64,000 bases of DNA from Ectopseudomonas chengduensis (GTDB taxonomy: Bacteria > Pseudomonadota > Gammaproteobacteria > Pseudomonadales > Pseudomonadaceae). A program made the position numbers and the translations under genes. Shown one piece after another: positions 7,465 through 15,792 of this stretch. Numbering within the stretch: position 1 is the first letter of the stretch; the number at the start of each line of letters is the position of its first letter. The DNA lies in NCBI RefSeq assembly GCF_900102635.1, contig NZ_FMZQ01000001.1, positions 62,001 through 126,000 on the forward strand. The letters are read 5' to 3'. A model generated the notes under the pieces. It made no database searches. It was not told the origin of the DNA and saw only the letters and a program-made list of their open reading frames with translations.

Positions 7465-8652
7465 ATGCTGTCGGGAATCAGCGCCCTGCTCGGCGCCCTT
7501 CGCGCTCTGGAGCGCGACAACGGCCAGGCCGTACTCGCCACCGTGGTCAAGGTCGAAGGCTCGGCCTACCGCCGCCCCGGCGCGCGTATGCTGATCCCGC
7601 TCTACGGCGGCACCGTGGGCACCATCAGTGGCGGCTGCCTGGAGTCCGAAGTGGCGAAGAAGGCCTGGTGGCTGACTGATGGCGGCGAAGCCGTGATCCG
7701 CCGTTACAGCACCGCCACCCAGGACGACGATGACGATCAGGACGCCGCACTGACCTTCGGCCTCGGCTGCAACGGCACCGTGCACGTGCTGCTCGAGCGC
7801 CACAGCGCGGAAAAGCCGCTGGCCGTGCTCGAGTTGCTGCGCCAGGTGCGCGAAAGCAGCCAGGCCGGGGCGGTCGCCACGGTGATCGGCAGCTATCGCA
7901 ACGCCCGCGTGCGTGTCGGCGATCGCCTATGCCTGCATCCCTCGCTGGGCGACAACGGCCGCCTGCTCGATTCCGCACTCGACGCCGAGGTTCGCGCCGA
8001 TCTTCAACGAACCCTGACCGATGGCCGCTCCTCGCTGCGCAGCTACCGTGATGCGCATGGCGATATCGAGGTGTTCTGCGAATACCTGGCGCCGCAGCGG
8101 CGCCTGGTGATCTTCGGCGCCGGGCATGATGCGCAGCCGCTGACGCATATGGCCAAACTGCTGGACTGGCACGTCACCGTGGTCGATGGCCGCGCCCATT
8201 TCGCCCGCGCCGAGCGCTTTCCCGACGCAGATACGGTACTGCAGGTCGATGCCCGCCCACCCTATGACCTGCACGCACTCACCGACGGCGCCATGGTGGC
8301 GATCATGAGCCACAGCTACAGCCAGGATCGCCACTGGCTGGGCAGCGTGCTGCTGGGCACGCCGGCCTATATCGGCCAACTGGGGCCACGCGATCGCACC
8401 GAGCGTCTGCTGGACGAGATCCGCCAACACAGCCCGCACTTGCCGGCGCTGGAGCGCCTGCACTACCCCATCGGCCTGGACATCGGCGGCGACACGCCGG
8501 AAAGCGTGGCCACGGCGATTCTCGCCGAGATGACAGCCGCCATTAACCTTCGTGCAGGCGGCATGCTCAAGCATCGCCAGGCGGCGATCCACACGCCAAC
8601 GCCGCTGGACTGCAGCGATATCGAGACCGCGGCCAGACTGACCGCTTCCTGA
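7465..8652 (+). CDS. XdhC-family molybdenum cofactor chaperone
   Basis: This 395-aa protein has the XdhC/CoxI domain (residues about 10-110, with EGSAYRRPGARML and GTISGGCLESEV) and a C-terminal Rossmann domain (RLVIFGAGHDAQPL onward). XdhC proteins bind, sulfurate or protect the molybdenum cofactor and load it into xanthine-dehydrogenase-type enzymes. The likely client is the molybdenum hydroxylase encoded convergently at 9017-11727. GGGAGAAA stands before the ATG. The paralogous CoxI/XdhC split forms cannot be excluded, but here both domains are in one chain. Confidence 0.9.
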   Translation: MLSGISALLGALRALERDNGQAVLATVVKVEGSAYRRPGARMLIPLYGGTVGTISGGCLESEVAKKAWWLTDGGEAVIRRYSTATQDDDDDQDAALTFGLGCNGTVHVLLERHSAEKPLAVLELLRQVRESSQAGAVATVIGSYRNARVRVGDRLCLHPSLGDNGRLLDSALDAEVRADLQRTLTDGRSSLRSYRDAHGDIEVFCEYLAPQRRLVIFGAGHDAQPLTHMAKLLDWHVTVVDGRAHFARAERFPDADTVLQVDARPPYDLHALTDGAMVAIMSHSYSQDRHWLGSVLLGTPAYIGQLGPRDRTERLLDEIRQHSPHLPALERLHYPIGLDIGGDTPESVATAILAEMTAAINLRAGGMLKHRQAAIHTPTPLDCSDIETAARLTAS

Positions 8653-8734
8653 TCATAGCCCCGGATTGCATCCGGGCTACAGACTTGTGGGATGGGCCGG
8701 GCGGCGATCCCTTTAGTCCACGCTGACCACAATT

Positions 8735-8833
8735 GGTGGGCTAAAGCCCACCCTACGGCCTGCATCCCTCAAGCTCAATTACATCCACTCAACCGCCGGA
8801 CTCAGACTGGTAGGGTGGGCTTCAGCCCACCAC
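8735..8833. repeat. Inverted pair of GGTGGGCTTTAGCCCACC-type REPs
   Basis: GGTGGGCTAAAGCCCACC followed by CTAC at 8735-8756 and GTAGGGTGGGCTTCAGCCCACC at 8810-8832 are two hairpins in opposite orientation, the usual REPIN arrangement. Confidence 0.7.
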
Positions 8834-8971
8834 GGCTGGCGGGCCAACGCGGATCGCCCCCACACGAGCTGAGTCTGATCCACCTGCAGGAGCGAACGGC
8901 AGCGCCCCGCTTGTTTCGCGCCACCACCGTAACCCGGATGCCATCCGGGAAAACCAGCCCCCATAAACGCA

Positions 8972-8996
8972 AACGCCCAGGATTACCCCGGGCGTT
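8972..8996. terminator. Bidirectional terminator hairpin
   Basis: AACGCCC and GGGCGTT form a 7-bp stem with an 11-base loop between the convergent xdhC and molybdenum hydroxylase genes. The T-tract is weak on both sides, so efficiency is uncertain. Confidence 0.55.
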
Positions 8997-9016
8997 CCTG
9001 TTTCCAGTATCGGACG

Positions 9017-11254
9017 TCAGGCCTTGATCTGCGCCGGGAACGGCAGCTTGCGCAAGCGCACGCCAGTGGCCGCGAACAGGGCGTTGGCCAACGCTGGCGC
9101 CAGCGGCGGCACACCCGGCTCACCGACACCGGTCGGATTTGCCGCCGACGGTACGATATGCACCTCGACCTTGGGCATCTCGTTCAGGCGCAACACCTGG
9201 AAGTCGTGGAAGTTCGACTGCTCGACCCGCCCTTCCTTCAAGGTGATCGCGCTGTGCCGGGCGGCCGCCAGGGCGAAGCCGATACCGCCTTCCATCTGCG
9301 CCTTGATCACATCCGGGTTGATCGCGATGCCACAGTCCACGGCGCACACGACGCGATCCAGACGGTAGCTGCCATCGGCCTTCACCGTGACTTCGGCGAC
9401 CTGCGCCACGAACGAGCCGAACGACTCGTGCACGGCAATGCCACGCCCGCGCTTCTCGCCCTCGCCACCCGCCGCCAGTGGTTTATCCCAGCCAGCCTCC
9501 TTGGCGGCCAGCTCCAGCGCACCGCGGTGACGCGGATGACTGTCCAGCAGCGCATGACGGAAGGCATAAGGGTCCTGCCCTGCAGCGACGGCGGCCTCAT
9601 CGATCATGGTTTCGGCGACATAACCGGTGTGGGTATGACCGACCGAACGCCACCACAGCACCGGCACCTTGATATTGCTCGGCGTGCTCAGCTCCACCTG
9701 CAGGTTGGGCACCGCATAGGACAGGTTGGAGAGGCCCTCGACCGAGGTATGGTCGATGCCGTCCTTGATCATGAAGGGCTCCATCGAAGTACCGGCCATG
9801 ATCGACTGGCCGACGATGCGGTTGTGCCAGGCCTGCAGCTTGCCGGCCTGGTCCAGGCCGATGCGCACGCGGTGCAGGTACAGCGGCCGGAAATAACCGC
9901 CACGGGTATCGTCCTCGCGCGTCCAGACCATCTTCACCGGCACATCCACGCCCTTGTCACGCGCTGCCTTGGTGATGGCCACCGCCTCCAGCAGGTAGTC
10001 CGACACCGAACCAGCGCGGCGACCAAAGCTGCCGCCGGCATACAGCTGGGTCAGCGAAACCTGCTCGGGCGTCATGCCCAGGTAGCCGCTGATGATGGCT
10101 TGGTCGACGGTCTGAAACTGCTCGCCATTCCAGATTTCGCAGCGGTCACTGGAGAGTTTCACCAGACAGTTCATCGGCTCCATCGCCGCGTGCGCCAGAT
10201 AAGGAAACTCGTACTCGGCCTCGACGGTTTTAGCCGCCTGGGCCAGCGCCGCATCGGTATCGCCCTTGCTCGTGGCCGGCAGACCTGGCTTGCCCGCATC
10301 GTCGCGGTATTGCGCGAGAATTTCCTCGCTGCCCAGGGTGAAGGCCTGGCTCTCGTCCCACTCGATCACCAGCGCATCACGACCCTGGCGCGCCGCCCAG
10401 GTGTTCTTCGCCAACACGGCGACGCCCGAACGACCATGTGGCAGATCGCGAAACTCCACCACCTCGACCACGTCACGCACGGCCTTGGCCTTGCTGCTGT
10501 CGACCGAGCGTGGCACGCCGCCGAAGCGTGGCGGATAGGCAACCATGGCCACCAGCATGCCGGGCAGCTTGAAGTCCTGGGTGAAGATGGCGCTGCCGTC
10601 AGTCTTGTCGGTGCTGTCCTTGCGGCGCAGCTCGAGCTTGCCGATCAGCTTGAAGTCCTTGGGGTCCTTGAGTTGCACCTGCTCCGGCACCGGCAGTGAC
10701 GCCGCCGCCTCGACCAGCTCACCAAAGCCGGCGCTACGGCCGGAGCCGGCGTGACTGACCACGCCCTGGCTGACGCTGATCTCGCTGGCCGGTACGCTCC
10801 AGCGCTGCGCGGCCGCAGCCACCAGCATGGCCTTGGCGGTGGCGCCGGCGTTGCGCATCTGCTCCCAGGAGTTGGCCATGGCGGTGCTGCCGCCAGTGCC
10901 CTGCATGGGGCCGAAGGCGAGATTGTTGTAGCGTTTCACATCGGCGGGCGCGCCTTCGACGCGTACCTTGTCCCAGTCGGCATCCAGCTCTTCGGCGAGC
11001 AGGGTGGCCAGACCGGTGTAGCTGCCTTGACCCATTTCCAGATGCTTGGCCAGCACAGTCACCGTACCGTCGAGGTCGATACGCACGAAGGCGTTCGGTT
11101 CCAGCGGGCCACCTGCCGCCAGCGCATCCATACCGCGCATCAGCGGCGCGAAGAAGATGCCCAGCGCCAGGCCACCTGCGCCCTTGAGCAGGGTGCGACG
11201 GCTGACATTGAGGATGCCGCGAGTGGCGCTATCGGGGGTTTCGATCTTGCCCAT
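9017..11254 (-). CDS. Molybdopterin-binding large subunit of a xanthine-dehydrogenase-family hydroxylase (IorB-like), Tat exported
   Basis: This 745-aa protein is the catalytic subunit of a molybdenum hydroxylase of the isoquinoline 1-oxidoreductase/aldehyde oxidase type. The N-terminus has a twin-arginine signal, [20 protein letters not shown] (about residues 18-38), so the folded enzyme goes to the periplasm. [11 protein letters not shown] and [11 protein letters not shown] are cofactor-binding stretches, and [14 protein letters not shown] near the end holds the catalytic Glu712. It follows the iron-sulfur subunit gene by 14 bases. No flavin subunit exists, as expected for the Ior type, and no cytochrome c gene is adjacent although related operons often have one. 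Substrate is unknown; aldehydes or N-heterocycles are possible. Confidence 0.92.
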   Translation of the reverse strand: MGKIETPDSATRGILNVSRRTLLKGAGGLALGIFFAPLMRGMDALAAGGPLEPNAFVRIDLDGTVTVLAKHLEMGQGSYTGLATLLAEELDADWDKVRVEGAPADVKRYNNLAFGPMQGTGGSTAMANSWEQMRNAGATAKAMLVAAAAQRWSVPASEISVSQGVVSHAGSGRSAGFGELVEAAASLPVPEQVQLKDPKDFKLIGKLELRRKDSTDKTDGSAIFTQDFKLPGMLVAMVAYPPRFGGVPRSVDSSKAKAVRDVVEVVEFRDLPHGRSGVAVLAKNTWAARQGRDALVIEWDESQAFTLGSEEILAQYRDDAGKPGLPATSKGDTDAALAQAAKTVEAEYEFPYLAHAAMEPMNCLVKLSSDRCEIWNGEQFQTVDQAIISGYLGMTPEQVSLTQLYAGGSFGRRAGSVSDYLLEAVAITKAARDKGVDVPVKMVWTREDDTRGGYFRPLYLHRVRIGLDQAGKLQAWHNRIVGQSIMAGTSMEPFMIKDGIDHTSVEGLSNLSYAVPNLQVELSTPSNIKVPVLWWRSVGHTHTGYVAETMIDEAAVAAGQDPYAFRHALLDSHPRHRGALELAAKEAGWDKPLAAGGEGEKRGRGIAVHESFGSFVAQVAEVTVKADGSYRLDRVVCAVDCGIAINPDVIKAQMEGGIGFALAAARHSAITLKEGRVEQSNFHDFQVLRLNEMPKVEVHIVPSAANPTGVGEPGVPPLAPALANALFAATGVRLRKLPFPAQIKA

Positions 11255-11268
11255 GTCTATGCGCCTCC

Positions 11269-11727
11269 TCAGGCCAGTTTGCCGGCAGCTTCGTGAATGG
11301 CGGCGCGAATCCGCACATAGGTGGCGCAGCGGCAGATGTTGCTGCTCATGGCCGCGTCGATATCGGCATCACTCGGCGCCTTGTTGCTGCTCAGCAGCGC
11401 CGTCGCCGCCATGATCTGCCCGGACTGGCAGTAGCCGCACTGGACCACGTCCAGTTGCCGCCAGGCGTCCTGAACCACCTTGCCCACGGTGTCTTCGCCA
11501 ACCGCCTCGATGGTGCTGATGCGCTTGCCGACCACCGCCGATACCGGGGTGACGCAGGAGCGAGTCGGCTGGCCTTCGACGTTCACCGTGCAGGCGCCGC
11601 ACAGGGCCATGCCACAGCCGTACTTGGTGCCGGTGAGATTGGCGACGTCGCGCAATGCCCAGAGCAGCGGCATGTCGTCGGCCACGTCCAGCTCATGGTC
11701 CTTGCCATTGAGATTCAGGGTAATCAT
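11269..11727 (-). CDS. [2Fe-2S] small subunit of the molybdenum hydroxylase (IorA-like)
   Basis: This 152-aa protein carries electrons from the molybdenum site. The plant-type cluster ligands appear in YGCGMALCGACTVNVEG and the second cluster ligands in CGYCQSGQIM and NICRCATYVRIR, giving the two-cluster layout of CoxS/IorA proteins. There is no signal peptide; such subunits are co-exported with the Tat-tagged large subunit encoded directly downstream. Confidence 0.94.
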   Translation of the reverse strand: MITLNLNGKDHELDVADDMPLLWALRDVANLTGTKYGCGMALCGACTVNVEGQPTRSCVTPVSAVVGKRISTIEAVGEDTVGKVVQDAWRQLDVVQCGYCQSGQIMAATALLSSNKAPSDADIDAAMSSNICRCATYVRIRAAIHEAAGKLA

Positions 11728-11937
11728 GGTCTACCCACCTTGTTCTGATGGTGTCTGATGGTTCCGGCATGACTGCCGGTGGTCACGGTCAACCCCGCAC
11801 ACAGGGGGCCAGATAATCACTGTAGTGGGCGCAAAACCTGCTGTCGCTGCCGACCACAGAGATCAGCAGAACCGGGCAATAAGTTCGTAGAATCGGGCAA
11901 GCTCACTGCCCTGCCCGCAGGCAGGGCAACAAGAAAG

Positions 11938-12150
11938 TCAGGCGGCGCGGCGCGAATCAGGTTCGCCGTGCTGAAGGTAGCTGGCGGAAACCAGCTCGGG
12001 GAAGTCGGCAAGCTCGCGTTGCAGCTGGCACTGCTCGGCATAATGCTCGATGGCCCGGCGATAGGCCATGCGGCGCTGGTCTTGCAGCTTGCGCCGGGTC
12101 TTGGCATCAGGTTGGTCGTGCAGTTGCGCGTCATCGAAGATACGAGGCAT
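11938..12150 (-). CDS. Small charged protein of unknown function
   Basis: This 70-aa frame is rich in Arg, Gln and Glu and starts MPRIFDDAQL. GGGAGAA lies 5-8 bases before the ATG, which supports a real gene. It has no signal or membrane segment and is probably helical (RRAIEHYAEQCQLQREL). That stretch recalls the short pseudomonad proteins labelled PA3496 family, but the match is weak and by eye only. It sits about 95 bases downstream of hexR on the same strand. Function unknown. Confidence 0.5.
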   Translation of the reverse strand: MPRIFDDAQLHDQPDAKTRRKLQDQRRMAYRRAIEHYAEQCQLQRELADFPELVSASYLQHGEPDSRRAA

Positions 12151-12244
12151 CTCGGTTCTCCCGGAACGAGGACTGGAGTACCCAGCTTCACCCGGGGAGA
12201 TGACGCTTTGACGGCGTGAAGATGAACAGGCGATGAACCCGCTC

Positions 12245-13111
12245 TCAATCCTCGCTGTTACGCAGCGACTTCGGCGACAGACGCAGACTGCGCAGGCTGC
12301 GCTTGACGCTCTTGAGGTGGTTGACCAGGCTCGGCCCGCGCGCCATGGCTACGCCCATGGCCAGCACGTCGATCACCACCAGGTGGGCGATGCGCGAGGT
12401 CAGGGGGGTGTAGATCTCGGTGTCTTCCTGCACATCGATGGCCAGGTTGACGGTCGACAGCTCCGCCAGTGGCGTCTGGCTAGGGCACAGGGTGATCAGG
12501 CTGGCGCCGGACTCACGCACCAGGTTGGCGGTGATCAGCAAGTCCTTGGAACGGCCGGACTGGGAAATGCACACCGCCACGTCGCCCGGCTGCAGGGTCA
12601 CCGCACTCATCGCCTGCATGTGCGGGTCGGAATAAGCGGCTGCGTTGAGCAGCAGGCGGAAGAATTTGTGCTGGGCATCGGCCGCCACCGCACCCGATGC
12701 ACCGAAGCCGTAGAACTCCACGCGCTGCGCGTTGGAGCAGGCGGCGATGGCGCGCTGTAACGCCTCGGGGTCGAGCTTCTCGCGCACCTCCATCAGCGTA
12801 TGCAGGGTGGTGTCGAAGATCTTCAGGCTGAAGTCGGCGACCGAGTCATCCTCGTGAATCGCGAACTGACCGAAGCTGGCCCCGGCAGCCAGACTCTGCG
12901 CCAGCTTCAGCTTGAGATCCTGGAAACCACTGCAACCGATGGCGCGGCAAAAGCGCACGATGGTCGGCTCGCTGATGCCGACGCTGTGCGCCAGTTCGGC
13001 CATGGAGCTGTGCATCACCGATGCAGGATCGAGCAAGACGTGATCGGCCACCTTGAGTTCGGACTTGCGCAGCAGGTGGCGCGACTGGGCGATGTGTTGC
13101 AACAGATTCAC
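12245..13111 (-). CDS. hexR: HexR, RpiR-family regulator of central sugar metabolism
   Basis: This 288-aa protein has an N-terminal RpiR-type helix-turn-helix (HSSMAELAHSVGISEPTIVRFCRAIGCSGFQDLKLKLAQ, about residues 34-72) and a C-terminal SIS sugar-phosphate-binding domain (VEFYGFGASGAVAADAQHKF and VCISQSGRSKDLL). In Pseudomonas HexR represses zwf, edd and other Entner-Doudoroff genes and is released by 2-keto-3-deoxy-6-phosphogluconate. It is divergent from zwf, the standard arrangement, with a HexR-box palindrome in the gap. Confidence 0.95.
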   Translation of the reverse strand: MNLLQHIAQSRHLLRKSELKVADHVLLDPASVMHSSMAELAHSVGISEPTIVRFCRAIGCSGFQDLKLKLAQSLAAGASFGQFAIHEDDSVADFSLKIFDTTLHTLMEVREKLDPEALQRAIAACSNAQRVEFYGFGASGAVAADAQHKFFRLLLNAAAYSDPHMQAMSAVTLQPGDVAVCISQSGRSKDLLITANLVRESGASLITLCPSQTPLAELSTVNLAIDVQEDTEIYTPLTSRIAHLVVIDVLAMGVAMARGPSLVNHLKSVKRSLRSLRLSPKSLRNSED

Positions 13112-13201
13112 TGAGATAGGCTCTATGCAGAAAAGGGTCTACCGCGGCACTCGCTGGGTCATAGCTCGGTTATGATCGGCGGGCGGCGGTTGTAGTGACC
13201 T

Positions 13202-13216
13202 TGTAGTTATACTACA
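13202..13216. promoter_or_regulatory. HexR operator
   Basis: TGTAGTTATACTACA is a 15-bp palindrome (6-bp arms, 3-base centre) between hexR and zwf. It matches the published gammaproteobacterial HexR consensus TGTAATTAAATTACA in length and at most positions, and fits the Pseudomonas TTGT-N(7-8)-ACAA description less well. A further TTGTAGT half-site begins 11 bases upstream (13190). Confidence 0.75.
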
Positions 13217-13361
13217 TAGCTCGCGCTCGCGCACAGCCAAGCCACTGCCAATTCGCTGAACGAACTTTCCGGCAAAGGGGCGCAGCCGATCTTTTCACTG
13301 CCTCTTTGCTGCAAACGCAGGTAGCTTGCAACGGCCTGCCTTAACGAGTCGGAGTCTTCCC

Positions 13362-14804
13362 TTGAGCATCCCCTGCGACATGCTGGTCTTCGGTGGTACG
13401 GGCGACCTGGCCCTGCACAAATTGCTGCCGGCGCTCTATCACCTGCACCGCGAAGGACGTCTGCACGCCGATGTGCGCATCCTTGCCCTGGCCCGCAGCA
13501 GCCACAGCCGCGAGGCCTACCAGGCCCTGGCCGAGCGTCACTGCCGCGCTCAGGTAGCGCGCGCCGATTTTGCCAACGAGACTTGGGCCAGCTTCGCCGC
13601 ACGCCTCGACTACTTCGCCATGGATGCGGCGCAAAGCGCCGATTTCGGCCGCCTGGCCAAACGCCTTGGGCGTGATGACGGGCGTGTACGGGTCTATTAC
13701 CTGGCTACCGCCCCGAGCCTGTTCGAAGCCATCGCCGCACACCTGGCCAACGCCGGTCTGGCCGGGCCGGCAGCGCGCATCGTGCTGGAAAAGCCCATCG
13801 GCCACTCGCTGGAGTCAGCTCGTGCGATCAACGCCGCCATCGGCGCCGTATTTGACGAAACGCGGGTGTTTCGCATCGATCACTACCTGGGCAAGGAAAC
13901 CGTGCAGAACCTCATGGCGCTGCGCTTCGCCAACGCCCTGTTCGAGCCGGTTTGGCGCGCTGGACATATCGATCACGTGCAAATCAGCGTGTGCGAAACC
14001 CTGGGCGTGGAAAACCGCGGCGGCTACTACGACCAGGCCGGCGCCATGCGCGACATGATCCAGAACCACCTGCTGCAACTGCTCTGCCTGGTGGCTATGG
14101 AGGCGCCGGTGCGCTTCGACGCCGAGGCGGTGCGCAACGAAAAGGTGAAGATCCTCGAAGCGCTGAAACCCATCTCCGGTCTCGACGTGCAGGACAAGAC
14201 CGTGCGCGGCCAGTACACCGCCGGCAAGATCGGCGGCCATGACGTGCCCGCCTACTACTTCGAGAAGAACGTCGACAACGACAGTGACACCGAAACCTTC
14301 GTCGCCGTGCAGGTGGAGATCGACAACTGGCGCTGGGCAGGCGTGCCGTTCTACCTGCGCACCGGCAAGCGCCTGGCGAAGAAAACCTCGGAAATCCTCA
14401 TCCAGTTCAAGCCGGTGCCGCACCGTCTGTTCCATGAGGGCGAAGCCAACCAGTTGCTGATCCGCCTGCAGCCGGAAGAGCGCATCAGCCTGCAACTGAT
14501 GGCCAAGAACCCCGGCAAGGGCATGCATCTCAAACCCGTGGAGCTGGACCTCAACCTGGCCAATGTCTTCAACCAGCAGCGCCGCTGGGACGCCTACGAA
14601 CGCCTGCTGCTCGACGTGATCGAGGGCGACTCCACCCTATTCATGCGCCGCGATGAAGTGGAAGCGGCCTGGCAGTGGGTCGACCCGATCCTGCAGGGCT
14701 GGCTCCAGCACTACCAGAGCCCGCGCCCCTACCCGGCCGGCAGCGATGGCCCGGAGCAACTGCAACACCTGCTGGAGCGTCACGGGCGCCATTGGGCCGA
14801 ATGA
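13362..14804 (+). CDS. zwf: Glucose-6-phosphate 1-dehydrogenase
   Basis: This enzyme (480 aa from the chosen start) oxidises glucose 6-phosphate to 6-phosphogluconolactone with NAD(P)+, feeding the Entner-Doudoroff route. MLVFGGTGDLALHKLLPALYHL is the coenzyme-binding fingerprint; VFRIDHYLGKETVQNLMALRFAN is the G6PD active-site signature with the catalytic Asp-His pair. I choose the TTG at 13362 because GGAG lies 7 bases upstream; another in-frame TTG at 13326 lacks a good site. The usual downstream partners pgl and eda are absent: the next gene is hcp. Confidence 0.94.
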   Translation: MSIPCDMLVFGGTGDLALHKLLPALYHLHREGRLHADVRILALARSSHSREAYQALAERHCRAQVARADFANETWASFAARLDYFAMDAAQSADFGRLAKRLGRDDGRVRVYYLATAPSLFEAIAAHLANAGLAGPAARIVLEKPIGHSLESARAINAAIGAVFDETRVFRIDHYLGKETVQNLMALRFANALFEPVWRAGHIDHVQISVCETLGVENRGGYYDQAGAMRDMIQNHLLQLLCLVAMEAPVRFDAEAVRNEKVKILEALKPISGLDVQDKTVRGQYTAGKIGGHDVPAYYFEKNVDNDSDTETFVAVQVEIDNWRWAGVPFYLRTGKRLAKKTSEILIQFKPVPHRLFHEGEANQLLIRLQPEERISLQLMAKNPGKGMHLKPVELDLNLANVFNQQRRWDAYERLLLDVIEGDSTLFMRRDEVEAAWQWVDPILQGWLQHYQSPRPYPAGSDGPEQLQHLLERHGRHWAE

Positions 14805-15087
14805 CCAACCTGGCAGCTTCTTGCGCAGCGTGCTGTGGATAAATCTGCGCTGAAACTGGCGCAGGCCAGTGAATACAGGCTGTTCAGCAGACTGCGCAAT
14901 AACCTGCACAGCACTGCGCAACTTGTTGCGCAATATAGCGTGACGAAACACTCATCGTGACCAATAGCGCCCAATAGGTCATGCTAAATATATGTTTATA
15001 AAGGATTTTATTTTTATGGCATGCCGCTCGCTTTAGCCATGGCTCCCGGATCGATCACGATCCATGACCCAGGCAAGGAGAGCACTC
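14805..15087. other. 283-base hcp promoter region with repeated TGCGCA elements
   Basis: TTGCGCA (14821), TCTGCGC (14844), CTGCGCAA (14892 and 14914) and TTGCGCAA (14926) are spaced over 115 bases. The two CTGCGCAA copies are 22 bases apart, two helical turns. AT-rich DNA (about 14985-15015) follows, then a sigma-54 promoter. No gene is seen. Confidence 0.6.
15017..15033 (+). promoter_or_regulatory. Sigma-54 (RpoN) promoter for hcp
   Basis: TGGCATGCCGCTCGC has GG (15018-15019) and GC (15030-15031) separated by exactly 10 bases, matching the -24/-12 consensus TGGCAC-N5-TTGC at 5/6 and 3/4 positions. Transcription would begin roughly 45 bases before the hcp ATG. Several hcp/vgrG operons in Pseudomonas and Vibrio are known to need sigma-54. 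Confidence 0.65.
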
Positions 15088-15606
15088 ATGCCAACACCCG
15101 CGTATCTGTCCCTCGAAGGCACCAAACAAGGTCTGATCACCGCTGGCACCTTCACCGAGGACTCGGTCGGCAATATTTTCCAGGAAGGTCATGAAGACCA
15201 GATTCTGGTGCAAGCCTACAACCACCAGGTCATCATCCCGCGCGACCCGCAGTCCGGCCAACCGACCGGCCAGCGCGTGCACAAGCCGCTGATGATCACC
15301 AAGGTCTTCGACAAGTCCTCGCCGCTGATCTTCAACGCCCTGACCTCCGGCGAGCGTCTGAACAAGTGCCGCCTGGAGTGGTACCGCACCTCCTCCACCG
15401 GTACCCAGGAGCACTACTTCACCATCGAGCTGGAAGACGCCGTGATCGTCGACGTACAGTCGCGCATGCCGAACTGCCAGGACCCGAACATGGCGCACTT
15501 CACCCACCTGGAAGACGTCTACTTCACCTACCGCAAGATCGTCTGGACCCATGAAGTCTCCGGTACTTCCGGCTCCGACGACTGGCGTACCCCGATCTCT
15601 GCCTAA
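15088..15606 (+). CDS. hcp: Type VI secretion tube protein Hcp
   Basis: This 172-aa protein forms the hexameric rings of the T6SS inner tube and also carries small effectors. The start MPTPAYLSLEG and the strands HEDQILVQAYNHQVIIPRDPQSGQPTGQRVHKPLMITKVFDKSSP are typical of the Hcp family (DUF796). The ATG at 15088 follows AGGAGAG at 6 bases. No other structural tss genes lie near, so this is an orphan hcp/vgrG module served by an apparatus encoded elsewhere. Confidence 0.95.
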   Translation: MPTPAYLSLEGTKQGLITAGTFTEDSVGNIFQEGHEDQILVQAYNHQVIIPRDPQSGQPTGQRVHKPLMITKVFDKSSPLIFNALTSGERLNKCRLEWYRTSSTGTQEHYFTIELEDAVIVDVQSRMPNCQDPNMAHFTHLEDVYFTYRKIVWTHEVSGTSGSDDWRTPISA

Positions 15607-15634
15607 GGCGGGATCGCGTCCGCGTCACCGTAGC

Positions 15635-15654
15635 GGCCAGGCATCGTCCTGGCC
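15635..15654 (+). terminator. Hairpin between hcp and vgrG (weak terminator or attenuator)
   Basis: GGCCAGG-CATCGT-CCTGGCC is a perfect 7-bp stem 29 bases after the hcp stop, followed only by GTTGCGTTT. It could lower read-through so that Hcp is made in excess of VgrG. Confidence 0.45.
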
Positions 15655-15792
15655 GTTGCGTTTCGGCAGGCTGCGCACAAAGCGCTGGCCAATCGCCGAA
15701 AACCTCGACCGTTGCCAGCGCGCGGCGGCCGATTCGGTTACAACCTGGAGCGCGCCACGCGCCCATCATGGAATGATCGAGAGGAACAACGA

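Larger units (their letters stand above)
8653..9016. other. 364-base convergent gap: several REP copies and a terminator
   Basis: The gap contains a CCCGGATTGCATCCGGGCTAC copy (about 8657-8679), two GTAGGGTGGGCTT-type palindromes facing each other (8735-8757 and 8810-8833), a GTAACCCGGATGCCATCCGG copy (8929-8947) and a bidirectional terminator hairpin (8972-8996). I see no gene in it. Confidence 0.75.
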
